Assembly (NCBI GenBank): GCA_022828595.1
Contig: JAKGHH010000002.1
Span: 74,930,383 to 74,994,382, forward strand
Source of the DNA: Nelumbo lutea
Lineage: Eukaryota; Streptophyta; Magnoliopsida; Proteales; Nelumbonaceae
DNA length: 64,000 bases
Direction: 5' to 3'
This document shows, piece by piece, positions 12,301 to 24,300 of this stretch. Below the pieces are notes generated by a model that was not told the DNA's origin, searched no databases, and saw only the letters and a program-made list of their open reading frames with translations. Within the stretch, counting starts at the first letter, position 1, and every line of letters begins with the position of its first letter. A program made the translations under genes and the position numbers.

Positions 12301-15300
12301 ATCAACTTCTCTTTCCTAAGGCTCCTCTTCTTTCTATTCCTCCTCGTGTCTTTGGTTGCCGGTGTTTTGTCCAAAATCTGTCTCCCACCCGTGGGAAATT
12401 GGATTCTCGTGCTATCCCTTGTATATTTCTTGGTTACTCCTTCACTCAAAAAGGATACCGTTGTTTTGATCCTATTTCTCGTAAATTCTATGTCTCCATG
12501 GATGTTTCTTTCTTTGAAGATGAGCCTTTCTATCCTGTTTCTCCTCAGGGGGAGTGTAGGCATGAGGAGAAACTGGTTCAGCTTCCCTCTCTCCCTGACC
12601 CTCCGCCTTTTCGTGTTTTTTCTCGTTGTCACAAAGGCTAACCAAATTCAAGAACTGTAGAGAATCCAGAAGCTGTTCCTCCAGTGCCACCATACTCCTC
12701 GGGGGAGGATCATACTCACTCAAGTATTTTGGCTCACAATGATGTCCTTGAATCTATTGAAAATGATTCCTCTACTGCTAATGATCTTGACCGCCCTATT
12801 GCTCACAAGAAGGGTGTTAGATTGTGCACCACTAAACATCCCATTTCCAACTTTGTCTCTTATGAGAACATTTCACCCTCATTTCGTGCTTTCCTTAACT
12901 CTATTGACAGTGTCCCTATCCCTAAGAATGTGGCAGAAGCTCTTTCAGTTCCTAAGTGGACAAATGCCATGAGGGAAGAAATTAATGCCCTTCACAAAAA
13001 TGGCACATGGGAACTTGTTGATCTTCCCAAGGGAAGGGTTCTAGTTGGATGTAAATGGGTGTTCACAGTCAAGCATAAGGCTGATGGAACAACGGAAATG
13101 TATAAAGCTCGCTTAGTGGCAAAGGGATTTACTCAAGTGTATGGAGTTGATTATGTAGAAACTTTTGCCCCCGTTGCCAAGATGAATTCCATTAGAGTCT
13201 TTTTCTCTCTTGCGGCTAATTTGGATTGGGTTTAAAACCAGCTTGACATCAAGAATGCATTCTTGAATGGTGACCTTGAAGAGGAAGCGTACATGATTCA
13301 ACCTCTTGGTTTTCTAGCTCAAGGCAATGAACAGAAAGTGTGCAAGTTGAAGAAGTCCTTAATTGTCCTAAAACAATCACCAAGAGCTTGGTTCAACAGA
13401 TTCCATGTGGCAGTTCAGCAGAAAGGATACAGGCAATGTCAATCAGATCACACACTGTTTGTGAAAAGAGAAGGTAAAATTGCTGCTCTAATTAGATATG
13501 TGGATGACATAATTGTTAATGGTGACTGGGAGGATGAAATTCAGAGATTGAAAATTTTTCTTGCCACTCAGTTTGAAGTGAAGGATCTAGGACCTGCCAG
13601 ATACTTCCTTGGAATTGAAGTCGCCCGGTCAAAGAAGGGTATCTTCATTTCTCAAAGGAAATATGTCCTACATTTACTTCAGGACACTGGGAAGATGGGG
13701 TTGAAGCCAGTTGACTCTCCCATTGACCCCAACCATAAATTAGGTGACAGTTGTGGTGAACCTCTCAAGGATGTGAAACAGTTTCAGAGGCTTGTAGGGA
13801 GATTGTTATACCTTTCTATGACTCGCCCAGACATTGCATATGCTGTTGGTGTCTTCAGTCAGTTCATGCATGCTCCTAGGTCTTCCCATCTTGAAGCAGC
13901 AGAGAGAATCCTCCAATATCTAAAGAAGTATCCGGGTGGTGGTTTGTTATTTCAAAAGCATGGACATTTGAAAGTTGAAGTTTATACAAATGCAGATTGG
14001 GCTGGATCCCAAAGTGACAGAAAGTCTACCAGTGGCTACTACACCTTTATAGGAGGGAACCTTGTTACATGGAGGAGTAAAAAGCAAAATGTGGTGGCTA
14101 GATCTAGTGCTGAAGCTGAATATCGTGCTATGGCCCACGGGGTTGCTGAAGGCATGTGGATAAAGAATTTGTTGGGGGAGTTGGGTTTCCCAGCGGCCAA
14201 ACCTATAACTCTATTTTGTGATAACAAAGCAGCTATAAGCATTGCTGCCAATCCAGTGCTACATGATAGAACAAAGCACATCGAAGTTGACAAGCATTTT
14301 ATCAAAGAGAAAGTTATCACAGGCAAAGTGTGTACCCCCTATGTCACATTTGAAAACCAGTTTGCAAACATCTTTACAAAAGGTTTAAACCTTTCTAGAC
14401 ATCATGATCTTTGTGACAAGTTGAGCATGATTGATATCTATGCTCCAACTTGAGGGGGAGTGTTGACAGTTGTTTGTGTATTCAGGTTTAGTACCACAAG
14501 GGTATTGTTGTAATTTCTCTTCTGTTTATATTGTTCGACTAGACTAGTATAAATAATAATTTCATTCGTTCGCCCCTAATGTTCTGGAGGGCTTTCAGTC
14601 TCTCGACTCACCTCTCTTCTCTCTTCTCCTCTCCTCTCTTCTCTTGCTCTTGCTCAACAGGTCAAAAGTAATGTCATGGGTATTTTGGACATTTGCATGC
14701 CTCTTTTTATGGGATTCTAACAAAGGGGTCTAATTGCAACTACATCAGAAAGTTCAGCATAGGTGAATGCAATTACGAAACTTCAGGGGAGGTTTCAACA
14801 GTTTACCCTAATTTAATTAGTATCAGTTTACTGTAAAGGTACCCAATAAGAGTTTTGATGAAAACCAGTTGATTGGTTACCATTTCCATGATATCAGTTG
14901 ATTGGTTAAAAGATTATTATGCATCATGCCCTTCCAGTATCATAGACAGACTCTAGATGGATTAGTAAGTATGAGACCCCTTTTCTGGACAGGCAATAGC
15001 CCCCATTCCATTCCTTGCTATACATGTCAAACTAGATGCCCCTTTTGTAAATTTTTGTGCATAAGAAAGGAATTGGGCAGCTGTTGGCAGTTTTCAATGA
15101 CCTAGTGGCTTGTATTGATCAAGAATTTCATACCATTACTGTCTTTTTGTTCTATTACCAATAAAGAAGTATGAGTTTTACCTTGATGTCACACAGTCGC
15201 CCAATATAACATAGTTTGAAGGAGCTCGTGGTCTCCAAAATGTGAGGTTGTAACCAGGTGCAATTCCTGCAACAACAATAACAGAATTGAGTGTAGATAA

Positions 15301-18300
15301 CATATGACTTGACAGACTTTCTAATAAATAATCAAGCTAAATATTTCCAATTGTTGGGAAAATATTGTAAAAGAGTAGTGGTGAAAAAGAATTGCCCAGA
15401 ATTAGACTTTTCAAATTGATAGGGCAAAGTTGTACAAGACCTTTTTGGGACACCCAAAGTCGATCAAAGTTGGAGCAAGAAGCTAAAGGATCTGCATTTC
15501 CAAATTGTAGTGCTGCAGCTGCCTGATTTTGCAAGTTAAGGACAAGAGATATAACACTCAAGGATAGGTGGAAGCATATATTGGTTGATATCAACGATAT
15601 ATTTGTCTTGTCCTTAACTGAGGTATACCCCCCAGAAATGTCCACTGGATCAAGAACTATAAGACCTGAACCTGCTTCAACAGTGAGATCCTTCACAAGA
15701 GTCTGTATCCAAGTATCATCTGGTTTTGAAGCATACCTGTACAAAATAGAAAACAACTACAAACTTACTGCTTCATGTCAGACACTGGTTACAACAATGA
15801 AACAAGAATGTGCACATATTTTTGTAGTACATGCATGCCATCTAGATTCAATGGATGCCCTCTAGAATGTTGGACTCAAGGTGCGTGGGTGGATGTTTGT
15901 ATAGATCTGTTTAAGTCAGATAGGATCTGTTAGACTCAAGGTGAATGGGTAGACACATGTGTATACATCCATGTGCCATTCCTTAGTTTTAAACATTTTG
16001 ATCATTCGAATGGTTATGTCTAAACTCAAAAAAGTCTTTTGATGATGAAACAAAGAGAATAAGAAATCCTAAGACTTATATTTCATTTCAAGGAAGACTA
16101 GAAGGGGCAATAGCAATTGGGGAGACTCAATTCTTATGGAAACCCTCTATCTTTCCCTCTCACACACGTTCCCATAAATCCTTGGGCCTTTGTTTTTTTT
16201 TTTTTTTTACTTTTCATCACATAGGGATTCATGCTAATGAGAAAAGAGGTCATTTATATCCAATGGGAATGGGAATGGATCAAGCCCATTTAGGGATTGG
16301 AATTCTGTTCATGGTGCCTTCAATGAATGCAGCTTAGCTGGAAAAAATGATTCCTTGTTTTTAGTAAAAGGGCTTCAGATATCCAAATTCATCAAGGAGG
16401 ATTGGTAGGCTTTCCTAATGTAATAAAAATTCTTGGACCAGATAATATTACATAGTGTTGTCCAGAACTTCGACCAGATAATGGATGGAGAAGGTATAGT
16501 CAAGATGAATGGATTGACCTCATTAAGAGTTGGAGAGAATATCTTAGTGTATCTTTAGTTAGATGGATATAAATTCCTATTAATGGATGAGTGATAAAAG
16601 TTTTATAAATTTTATTGCAACCCACATAGTATGTAAATAATGTTAATCTTATAATGGAATTTGAAATGTATTGAAATTCATTTAAATGGAGAAACACATC
16701 TATGCTAAAAAGGAAAAAGACCTCCAAAGGCATTTGTCTAAATATAAAGGAGTGAATGGGTGATTGTTAAAATATTTATTTGGTTTTATAAATAAATCTG
16801 TTATGTAGCCCTAATTGTAAATTACATGCGGAGTTTAGAGTGTTTAGGGACAGAATCAGTGCTACCACTATAAGCTATCCCATATAGTTGCATGGAATAG
16901 CTCTACAAATTGTAGGTTTACAGGAATTATGAATCTGCCTCACCATTGATCTCACTTGATTGGTCCAATTAAGTTTTAAAAACTTGAATTATTGGATCCA
17001 AATTTGTCTCCACAGTTCTTTGACAAAGAGATGCAGTGGGTTTAAGAAACCTTTTGAACACACCTATTCGAATTAGGATTTGTGAAATTCTACAAATACA
17101 ATGGGTTGACATCTATTCCTCTATTAACATGCAAATTATAATTATTATTATGAGACAAGTTCAACTGTCTTTGTAAAGAACAACTCAAACAAAAAGAGAA
17201 ATGCGAAATCAACTCAGGTGTTTTTCCTAGTACTTGATGATCTTCTTCGTGAGCTTCACCACCTATGGCCAAGGCCTTTGACGATTGTTGAGACACAAAT
17301 TGGGCATGATCACTACAGGAGGATATTGGATGTTTAGAACTTTGAAATGTGTTATTCTCCTCCTAAGAATTAACTGTGGTAATTGGGTTCCTGTAACTAA
17401 GAAATTGTTCTTGGCTCATACAACCTGCTTTGGGTCGAAAATTTTTTTCCTAATGGTAATGGTTAAATTTGTTGATTTTGAAGTACAGATAAAATGTTTA
17501 ACAAGTGTCAACCACTCCAAATTCTGCTCGAAAAGGCTCCATAAGGAGCTAATGACAGTCAAGATGACAAGAATCATGCTCGTGCATGATCATCATGAAG
17601 ATGATTATGATAGGGCTCATTAAAGACCTTGCTCTCAATCTAAAAGCTAGATGTCACAAACAAAGACGGATGTTATCCTTATTCATCTTCCTCCTCCATT
17701 TAATTAGTTTGTATTATCTTACAAATGAACACCCCTTCCAGAGTAATATCTAACAGAGACATTAAAAGTCACTTTTACCCTTTTGAGCACTGAAGAGAGC
17801 AACAGTGACCTAAATTGAGGTTTTGAAAATCTTCATTGCAGAAAAGTAATTATTCTCACTAGCAAAGAGTGGATTCAGAATGCATAAGGATTAGAAGAAA
17901 AGAAAGTAAGAAACAATTGCTCTTAGCTACTGGTCCTGGTCCACTGGATAGAAAGAAACTCTGGTTCTTCAAGATTATCCTCTTTAAGATCTTCTCCATC
18001 TTCGAAGTCATTATTCTTGTCTCTATCCTTTTCCTTTCTCTCTAAAGTGCTTGCCACTTTTGACCCATTCCCAGATCAGTAATGGAAACTCTATAACAAC
18101 CCCGGACTCATAAACCCATTTCAAGCCATTTTTATTTTATCTTAGTGGTTTTTTCATATCAATAACCTCTTTCTACTTCAAGCTATTCTTTTGGGTACTT
18201 CTCCTTTCAAGCCAAGTACTTGGAAATTTTCTTGGGCAATAAGGGCATAAGAATTTGAAACCAATCAGTATGACAGTATGTTGTAATCTACCAAAACAGA

Positions 18301-21300
18301 TAAAAGTTAAAACAGAGTACTTTTGTTTCTCCCACTTTGTCCAGTCAAGTGGAAAGTGTCTTCCTTCTCAGTATTTGCAAAATGAATTAAATTGTAAAAC
18401 GTCAACCATATATTTATGATCAGAAAATATGAAAATTAAACAAGGTAGTAGGTCCTCAATCAATCTACTTCCATATTATCAGAAACCAACAGGCATAGAT
18501 GCCTTGGAATATGGAAATCTAAATCCTAATAAAGGATCAAAGCTTATTCCATATAAGTGGAGAGAAAGATGGGATGTGCAAGGTTGAACTCAAACACTTA
18601 GGTGCCTCATTTCTACTCATTGCAGAGGTTCATCACAATGAGAGGTGTGCTGATAGCAGTCTCTTGATAGTGAAAGGTTCTATCTTGAAGGGCATTAGTG
18701 TCTTGCTAGAGAATATGAAGGCTTGCTTCTGTTTCACAGTGAGGTGTAGCAAAGAGGTTGTATGCTCAAGAGTTGAAAGGCCAATCATGTTGTACAAAGT
18801 ACAGTGTTGGGAAGTCAACAAACAAGTTCATGTCCAGAAAATGAGAGTGGCGTAAATGTATATGCTGTGATGGATGAGTAGACAAAATTAGAAGGATAGA
18901 ATCACATATGGAGTCAATGCCAGGAACTAAGTAGTAGTTCTAATCATAGTTTTCAAGGCGCCAAAGCGAGGCTAGGCGACAGGGGGGCGCCTAGTCGCCT
19001 AGGCGATGGATTTTTTATGTAGAAAACATAGATCCTAGGGTAGTTCCCTAGGTACCATAACCATATTTCCTTAATAATTATTCATAATTTTCATAAGTAT
19101 AGATTTCATGTTAAAGTATAGAAAATCAACATATTAATGAGAAGAAGAAAAAGAAGGAAAAGAGAATTCAAAAAATATAAGGGCTGGACCCTCATTTTTG
19201 TTATAGGAAAATAAGAAAAAAAGTAGTAGTAGAAAATGTGTTCATTAGACAAAATTTTAAGTTCTTCCTTACTTATTGGTTCAGGTTTTAAAGTCTTTGA
19301 GGGTTCAATACAGGTTTTAGGAATGTTTGTATTGATTAAATCCTAACAAGTAAGAAAATAATAAAAAGAAGTTAGTAATATAAAAACACAAAATGAATAT
19401 TTTAGTTTAATAGTGCCTATTTTATAATTATAATGTGAAAAAATAAAGAATAAAAAAGTATTTTATAATACATAGTACAATACTGCTTGGCAATTAGGCA
19501 AGGCAAGCCTCAAAGGGCGCCTTGTTTCCTAGGTGTCACCTTGACAACTATGGTTCCAATAGGTGATAAATTGAGAGAAAGTAGACTAACATGGTATGTT
19601 AACGTGCATAGAAGACCATCAACAGAACCCATAAGAAGAAATAACACCAATAATATAACAATGGATATGCCATTAAACAGAATGGAATAGAAAAACAGGA
19701 TTCATGTAGCTGACCCCATATTTATGAAAATAACTTAAAGAGGATTAGCTACGGATGGAATATATTTTTACTCACATGAAACTTAAATCCATTTTTGCAC
19801 GGAGAAGCTTTTCACCATGCGAGAAATCATCCAAGGATGATTTCGTACTATCAAAGAAGGTGAACTCAGAAGATACAACCTGCAGAACTCAGTATCAAAA
19901 GTTGAAGTAAGAGGTGCAAGCAGATAAAGATCTTAACAAGTAAAGGGAAATGACAGAATAAAATAACTACTTGGATTGATAATGGGATTTCATTCAAGGA
20001 AAAGCAGAGGTAAGCAACTGAAAATACCAGAAAAAAGGAAAGTTAAGGGTGCACAAATTGAGATGCCAAATCAAAATGAAACAGGACAATACTGTTTCCC
20101 CCACATGAAAAGATTACATAAACAGCAAACCACCCAGCAATCAATCAAATGTACCTTTAATGTCATTACTAGAGTCAACAGAAAAAAGTAAAGAAATCAA
20201 CAGCTCTACAATAAGACCATCCATGCCCACCTTCCACAAATAAGCATTTACATGATAGCAGCTTTTAAATAACTCAAGTGATATGTTGGCTCCCTTGATA
20301 TTATTAAGTACCATCCTGCAGAAAATGGGGCACCAAACAACATACTCTCCCTTGAATCAGATAATTATGATGGAGAAGCCAACTGGTCAACTATGGGATC
20401 CTATGAATATATTTTGTCTATTTATGGGATTTGGGAAAAAAGCAAATTTTGATCATTTGATAAAGTTGTAGGTGAATCCAATCTGGTAGCTTGCTTCAGT
20501 TTGTTATGTTATTCATAAAACTTAAGTAATAGGATGGGTAGTTGATGAGAGTAACAGCAATTTCTCCTAGTTGAAGTATGATAGTGATATTATTATAATT
20601 TCTATTTTTGGCATAATTTTCCTTCTGTAGATCTTCTTTTATTTTATTATCAAAAGGATTTCTATTTTTTATAACTATAGGACTGGATTTCCCTAGTAGC
20701 ATACACACAGACATACCAGAAAGCAGACCTTGTGAAACACAAATGAAATAAAAAAAAATCATTTTGTGTCCCATTTATAATGAGAAAATAGATCCTAAGC
20801 AAAGATTTCTCCAATTTAGCATTCTGTTATTAGGAATCTAAATGCATTTTCAGGTTAATGGTGAAATGACAAATAAGCTATCCCTCCTTTTTTTACTGAT
20901 TAGTAAATTGGTGTCCCTCCTTGGTACTGAGATATTATGAAAATCATTGGTGACCAAAATATGCTAAAACTAAATGGTGCAACCACACCCCTTTGCCTGA
21001 ACCACATCAGACACAGGGCACAAGTGGGAAACCGTCATCACTAAAGGAAGAACTGATAAGTCCAGCACTACCAAACCCTAGAGCAAAATCAGCTCATAAT
21101 TCTATAAAGCCTTAACACCAACAAATGCAATATTTAAACATAAAACTGTGAAGAAATCTAGAGATGTAGATACAAAAATGCTAAAATGACACTCTTCTGG
21201 ACTAAAACCTAAGTGAACTTTCTAAAAATTACACCTTTGCAAAATCTAAATGGTAGTAAAACGATAACACCATCAAAAGCAAATTTTGAACCATCATACC

Positions 21301-24300
21301 TGGGCTTCAAATACAAAACTTTGCATATTAAAGCCATTGTTTGTATCTGCTGCAGCAGTAGCTAAGGTATCAGATGATCCATGAAAAATTGTCGGATTTT
21401 TTGTATCACTATTAGAAGTGAAACTGTCTAACAATAAAATTTTGACACCATCTTCTACTGAGACTGAATAGCTACTATCATTGCTCAAGTATGTACGCTT
21501 CCTCAAAAGGTCACCATTCTAACAAATAAACAAAGAAAACATAGCATATTAAATAGATAAGAAGTACATCAATGACTAACTCTGGAATATAATGTGAATA
21601 TGTCTAAAACAATAATAGCATATAAGATGACCAAATCCATGTAACAAGCACATTCAATTTTCTCAAATCTAGCCATGGGGATGAAGCAGACTGACTAGGA
21701 ATAAATGAACTATGGGATAAGGATTTAACGATGATTCTAGCACAAAACATAAGAATTAATCAGAGCAAAAAAAGTTCCAGGCTAAATCTCTAAAAACTAT
21801 AAGTTTTCTGTAGGATTCTATGAGTTTAAATCCAAAATGTTAGTATAGGGATGCAATATTTTGTATGAAAATTTATGGGCATATTTGGAATGACATATTT
21901 TATGACTTTTAAGCATTTTCAGCTAGTTTTTCTATAAAAAGGATTAAAATCCCCTTCATGGGAGAAACAACCAAAATTCAAGAAATTAGGGTTCTAGATG
22001 GAGTTTTGGAATGGAATTTGGTAAGATGGTAAGTGATGATTATCTATGAGGATGACTTAATGTGCGAGCAACCAGAGATGGTCAAAAACCAAAGGAAGAT
22101 ACATGAAACAAGAAATTTTAATTTTTTAAAATAAACATATGGAAAATGTATCAAGTTCAAGTTAAGTCATTTAGCATTGTTTAATGAACACCTTTGATGA
22201 AGAATTTGTGGGGTGTTGCTGACGACCAAAGCTGCTATTAGATTATATATATGGAATAACTGAATGGGCACGGAAGATAGTATGGAGCATGAGAATAACT
22301 CACCACTCTTTTCATAATCTCTAATAACTCAAATAAACTCAATTCACTTATTCACCATGTTTTTAGGGATGAACCAAACCCATTTAATTTTATTTAAATG
22401 GGTCATTAACAGGTTAGCAGGTTAGATAGTTTGCATTGAAGTTCAACCAAAACCCAACCTGCCCAATTGCCACCCCTAAGCCTTGCTCCAATTAAATGGG
22501 GTTACACGAACCAGTTTAGCCACTCCACTCTGCTCAATGTTGGTGTTAGAGAAAATATCAGCAATCCAAATAATATGCAAAAATATTGAATGCTATATAT
22601 GTAATGACAAAAGATGCATAAGTAGACCCCTAAAAATTATTATCTTGTTCCAAATAATCAAAACTATACAGTGACTTAAGCAAATTTTAAATCATAATAG
22701 ATCAACTAAATAATTTATTTTACAATAAAAGCCAAGATTTATTAACCTCATGCTTAAAAAGAATATGTAGTTGGCTCAGAGTGATAATCATATCCATGAG
22801 CATTAACACTGCTATTCCACATACTAAAACATTGTCACCAACTTGCATGATGATACTATCTTTTGTACTCCACAAAGGACCCATAGATTTTATTGGGGAA
22901 TACGTTGATTCCAACAATTTTTCATGTAGGTACCAATGGAAATGAAAACATGTAGTAGAAAATTACAAAAATTGTGAACATTAAATAATGTTCAACTATT
23001 ACATGTGTGTGCATATAATTAAAATATGTATATTTGTTTTCAACTACTACAAGGATTACATTTCTACAATCATTCCTAAAACGCAAATATGCATGAGTTC
23101 ATTCTAATTAAATTAAATGCTTACCAGGAATGAATATTTTTAGAAGCATTTATCAATGTCAACTTATCCAAGGTGAGATCTCAGATAGACACAAACCCAA
23201 GACCCACCTCCACAAATAGGTGCATATTTTCTTTCAATTGTATTTTCCATCCTCTCTTTTTTCCATTTTGGAGTGGAAATCATGCACACCGCACAAAAGT
23301 GACAAAGCAGGGAATTCATATAATGCCAATCAAGCATCCTAAATCGTTACAATAATACTACAGAAATTACTACAGACTTTTGTATCTCCCATTGTATGGT
23401 GATGAAGATACTTGATGTCATAACACTGGCATTTCAGGAGCTAAATCTATTTTCCAACTTAATCTATCAACTGGATAACCCACATTGTCCAGGACATATA
23501 TTTGTAGGAAAAGAGGTCATTTTTTTCTAATTGTATGCTAATAACATCACACTGGAATTAACAGTATCTATTTCCTTGATACCATTATGCTTAAAAGAGC
23601 TGGTGCACAACAATTCCCATTGGCATAATACAAATGCTGTTGTGCCATTGTCCAGACACCCTTTATCATGATCATTAGATCTTGACACCAGGAAAAGAAT
23701 AGACAATTAAAGATGAACTTGGTAGTATGCAAAGAGATACATATCAAAAGGGGACATACGTACCTCAATTTTTACATTCATGAAACGCAACTTTTTGCCA
23801 TGTCCAATAACAATGATAGGTTGTAATCTTGAAGGTGATATTTCTTTCAGATCAATTTTTTCACTTAAACAGATTTTCCCTCCACAACCATCATATATGT
23901 ATTCATCAACCCCTACAGCATCAGCTATTAACTGCTTACATGGAGATAGATGGACCACATCATCTTTCTGCTTGTAAAGAGGAGATGAGAGTATAATACT
24001 GTCATTTCTAGTTAATGAATCATTCTTGGGATCCAACATTTCCTCCCTACCAGTTATTGCTCCCAAAGATGGCACAAAAAATTCAACCACTGCAAGAAGA
24101 AAATCTAAAACAACAAGTACGCGAAGCTGCTGGATGTGAACAACAAATGAGCAAGAAGATGACTGTAGTCTGTAGTCCATCAATAGCATAGTCGAAATAG
24201 GAGCATCCATATCATGGGAAGCTTCAGGGTCCATCCTCACAGTTTCACTTTTGTTCAAAGAAACATGACCATTTCTAGCAGAACTTTGCCTGAGTATATC

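Larger units (their letters stand above)
9031..14659 (+). mobile_element. Ty1/copia element A, complete ends, TSD GGTCA
   Basis: Structurally complete element of 5,629 bp, antisense to VPS13, in the intron between exons 8 and 9. It has 199-bp LTRs with TG...CA ends, a primer-binding site, gag, protease, integrase, RT and RNase H in copia order, and a TGAGGGGGAG polypurine tract at 14451-14460. The 5-bp TSD GGTCA lies at 9026-9030 and 14660-14664. The polyprotein has several stops and frameshifts, so it is not autonomous. Confidence 0.95.
8703..14810. mobile_element. Palindromic MITE split by copia A
   Basis: The segment at about 8733-8885 (TGAAATCTCCCCTCAAGTTTC ... TGTCCAAAATACC) is the reverse complement, with scattered mismatches, of about 14680-14800 (GGTATTTTGGACAT ... 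GGGGAGGTTTC). The two arms of about 120-150 bp flank copia A, whose own TSD lies inside the structure. A terminal-inverted-repeat element (possibly Mutator-like) was there first and copia A inserted near its centre. No clear 9-bp TSD was found. Confidence 0.55.

Noticed and set aside
17090..17623. ORFs on both strands in the exon 6-7 intron
   Set aside because: No recognisable domain, splice context or similarity to VPS13. Treated as chance ORFs.
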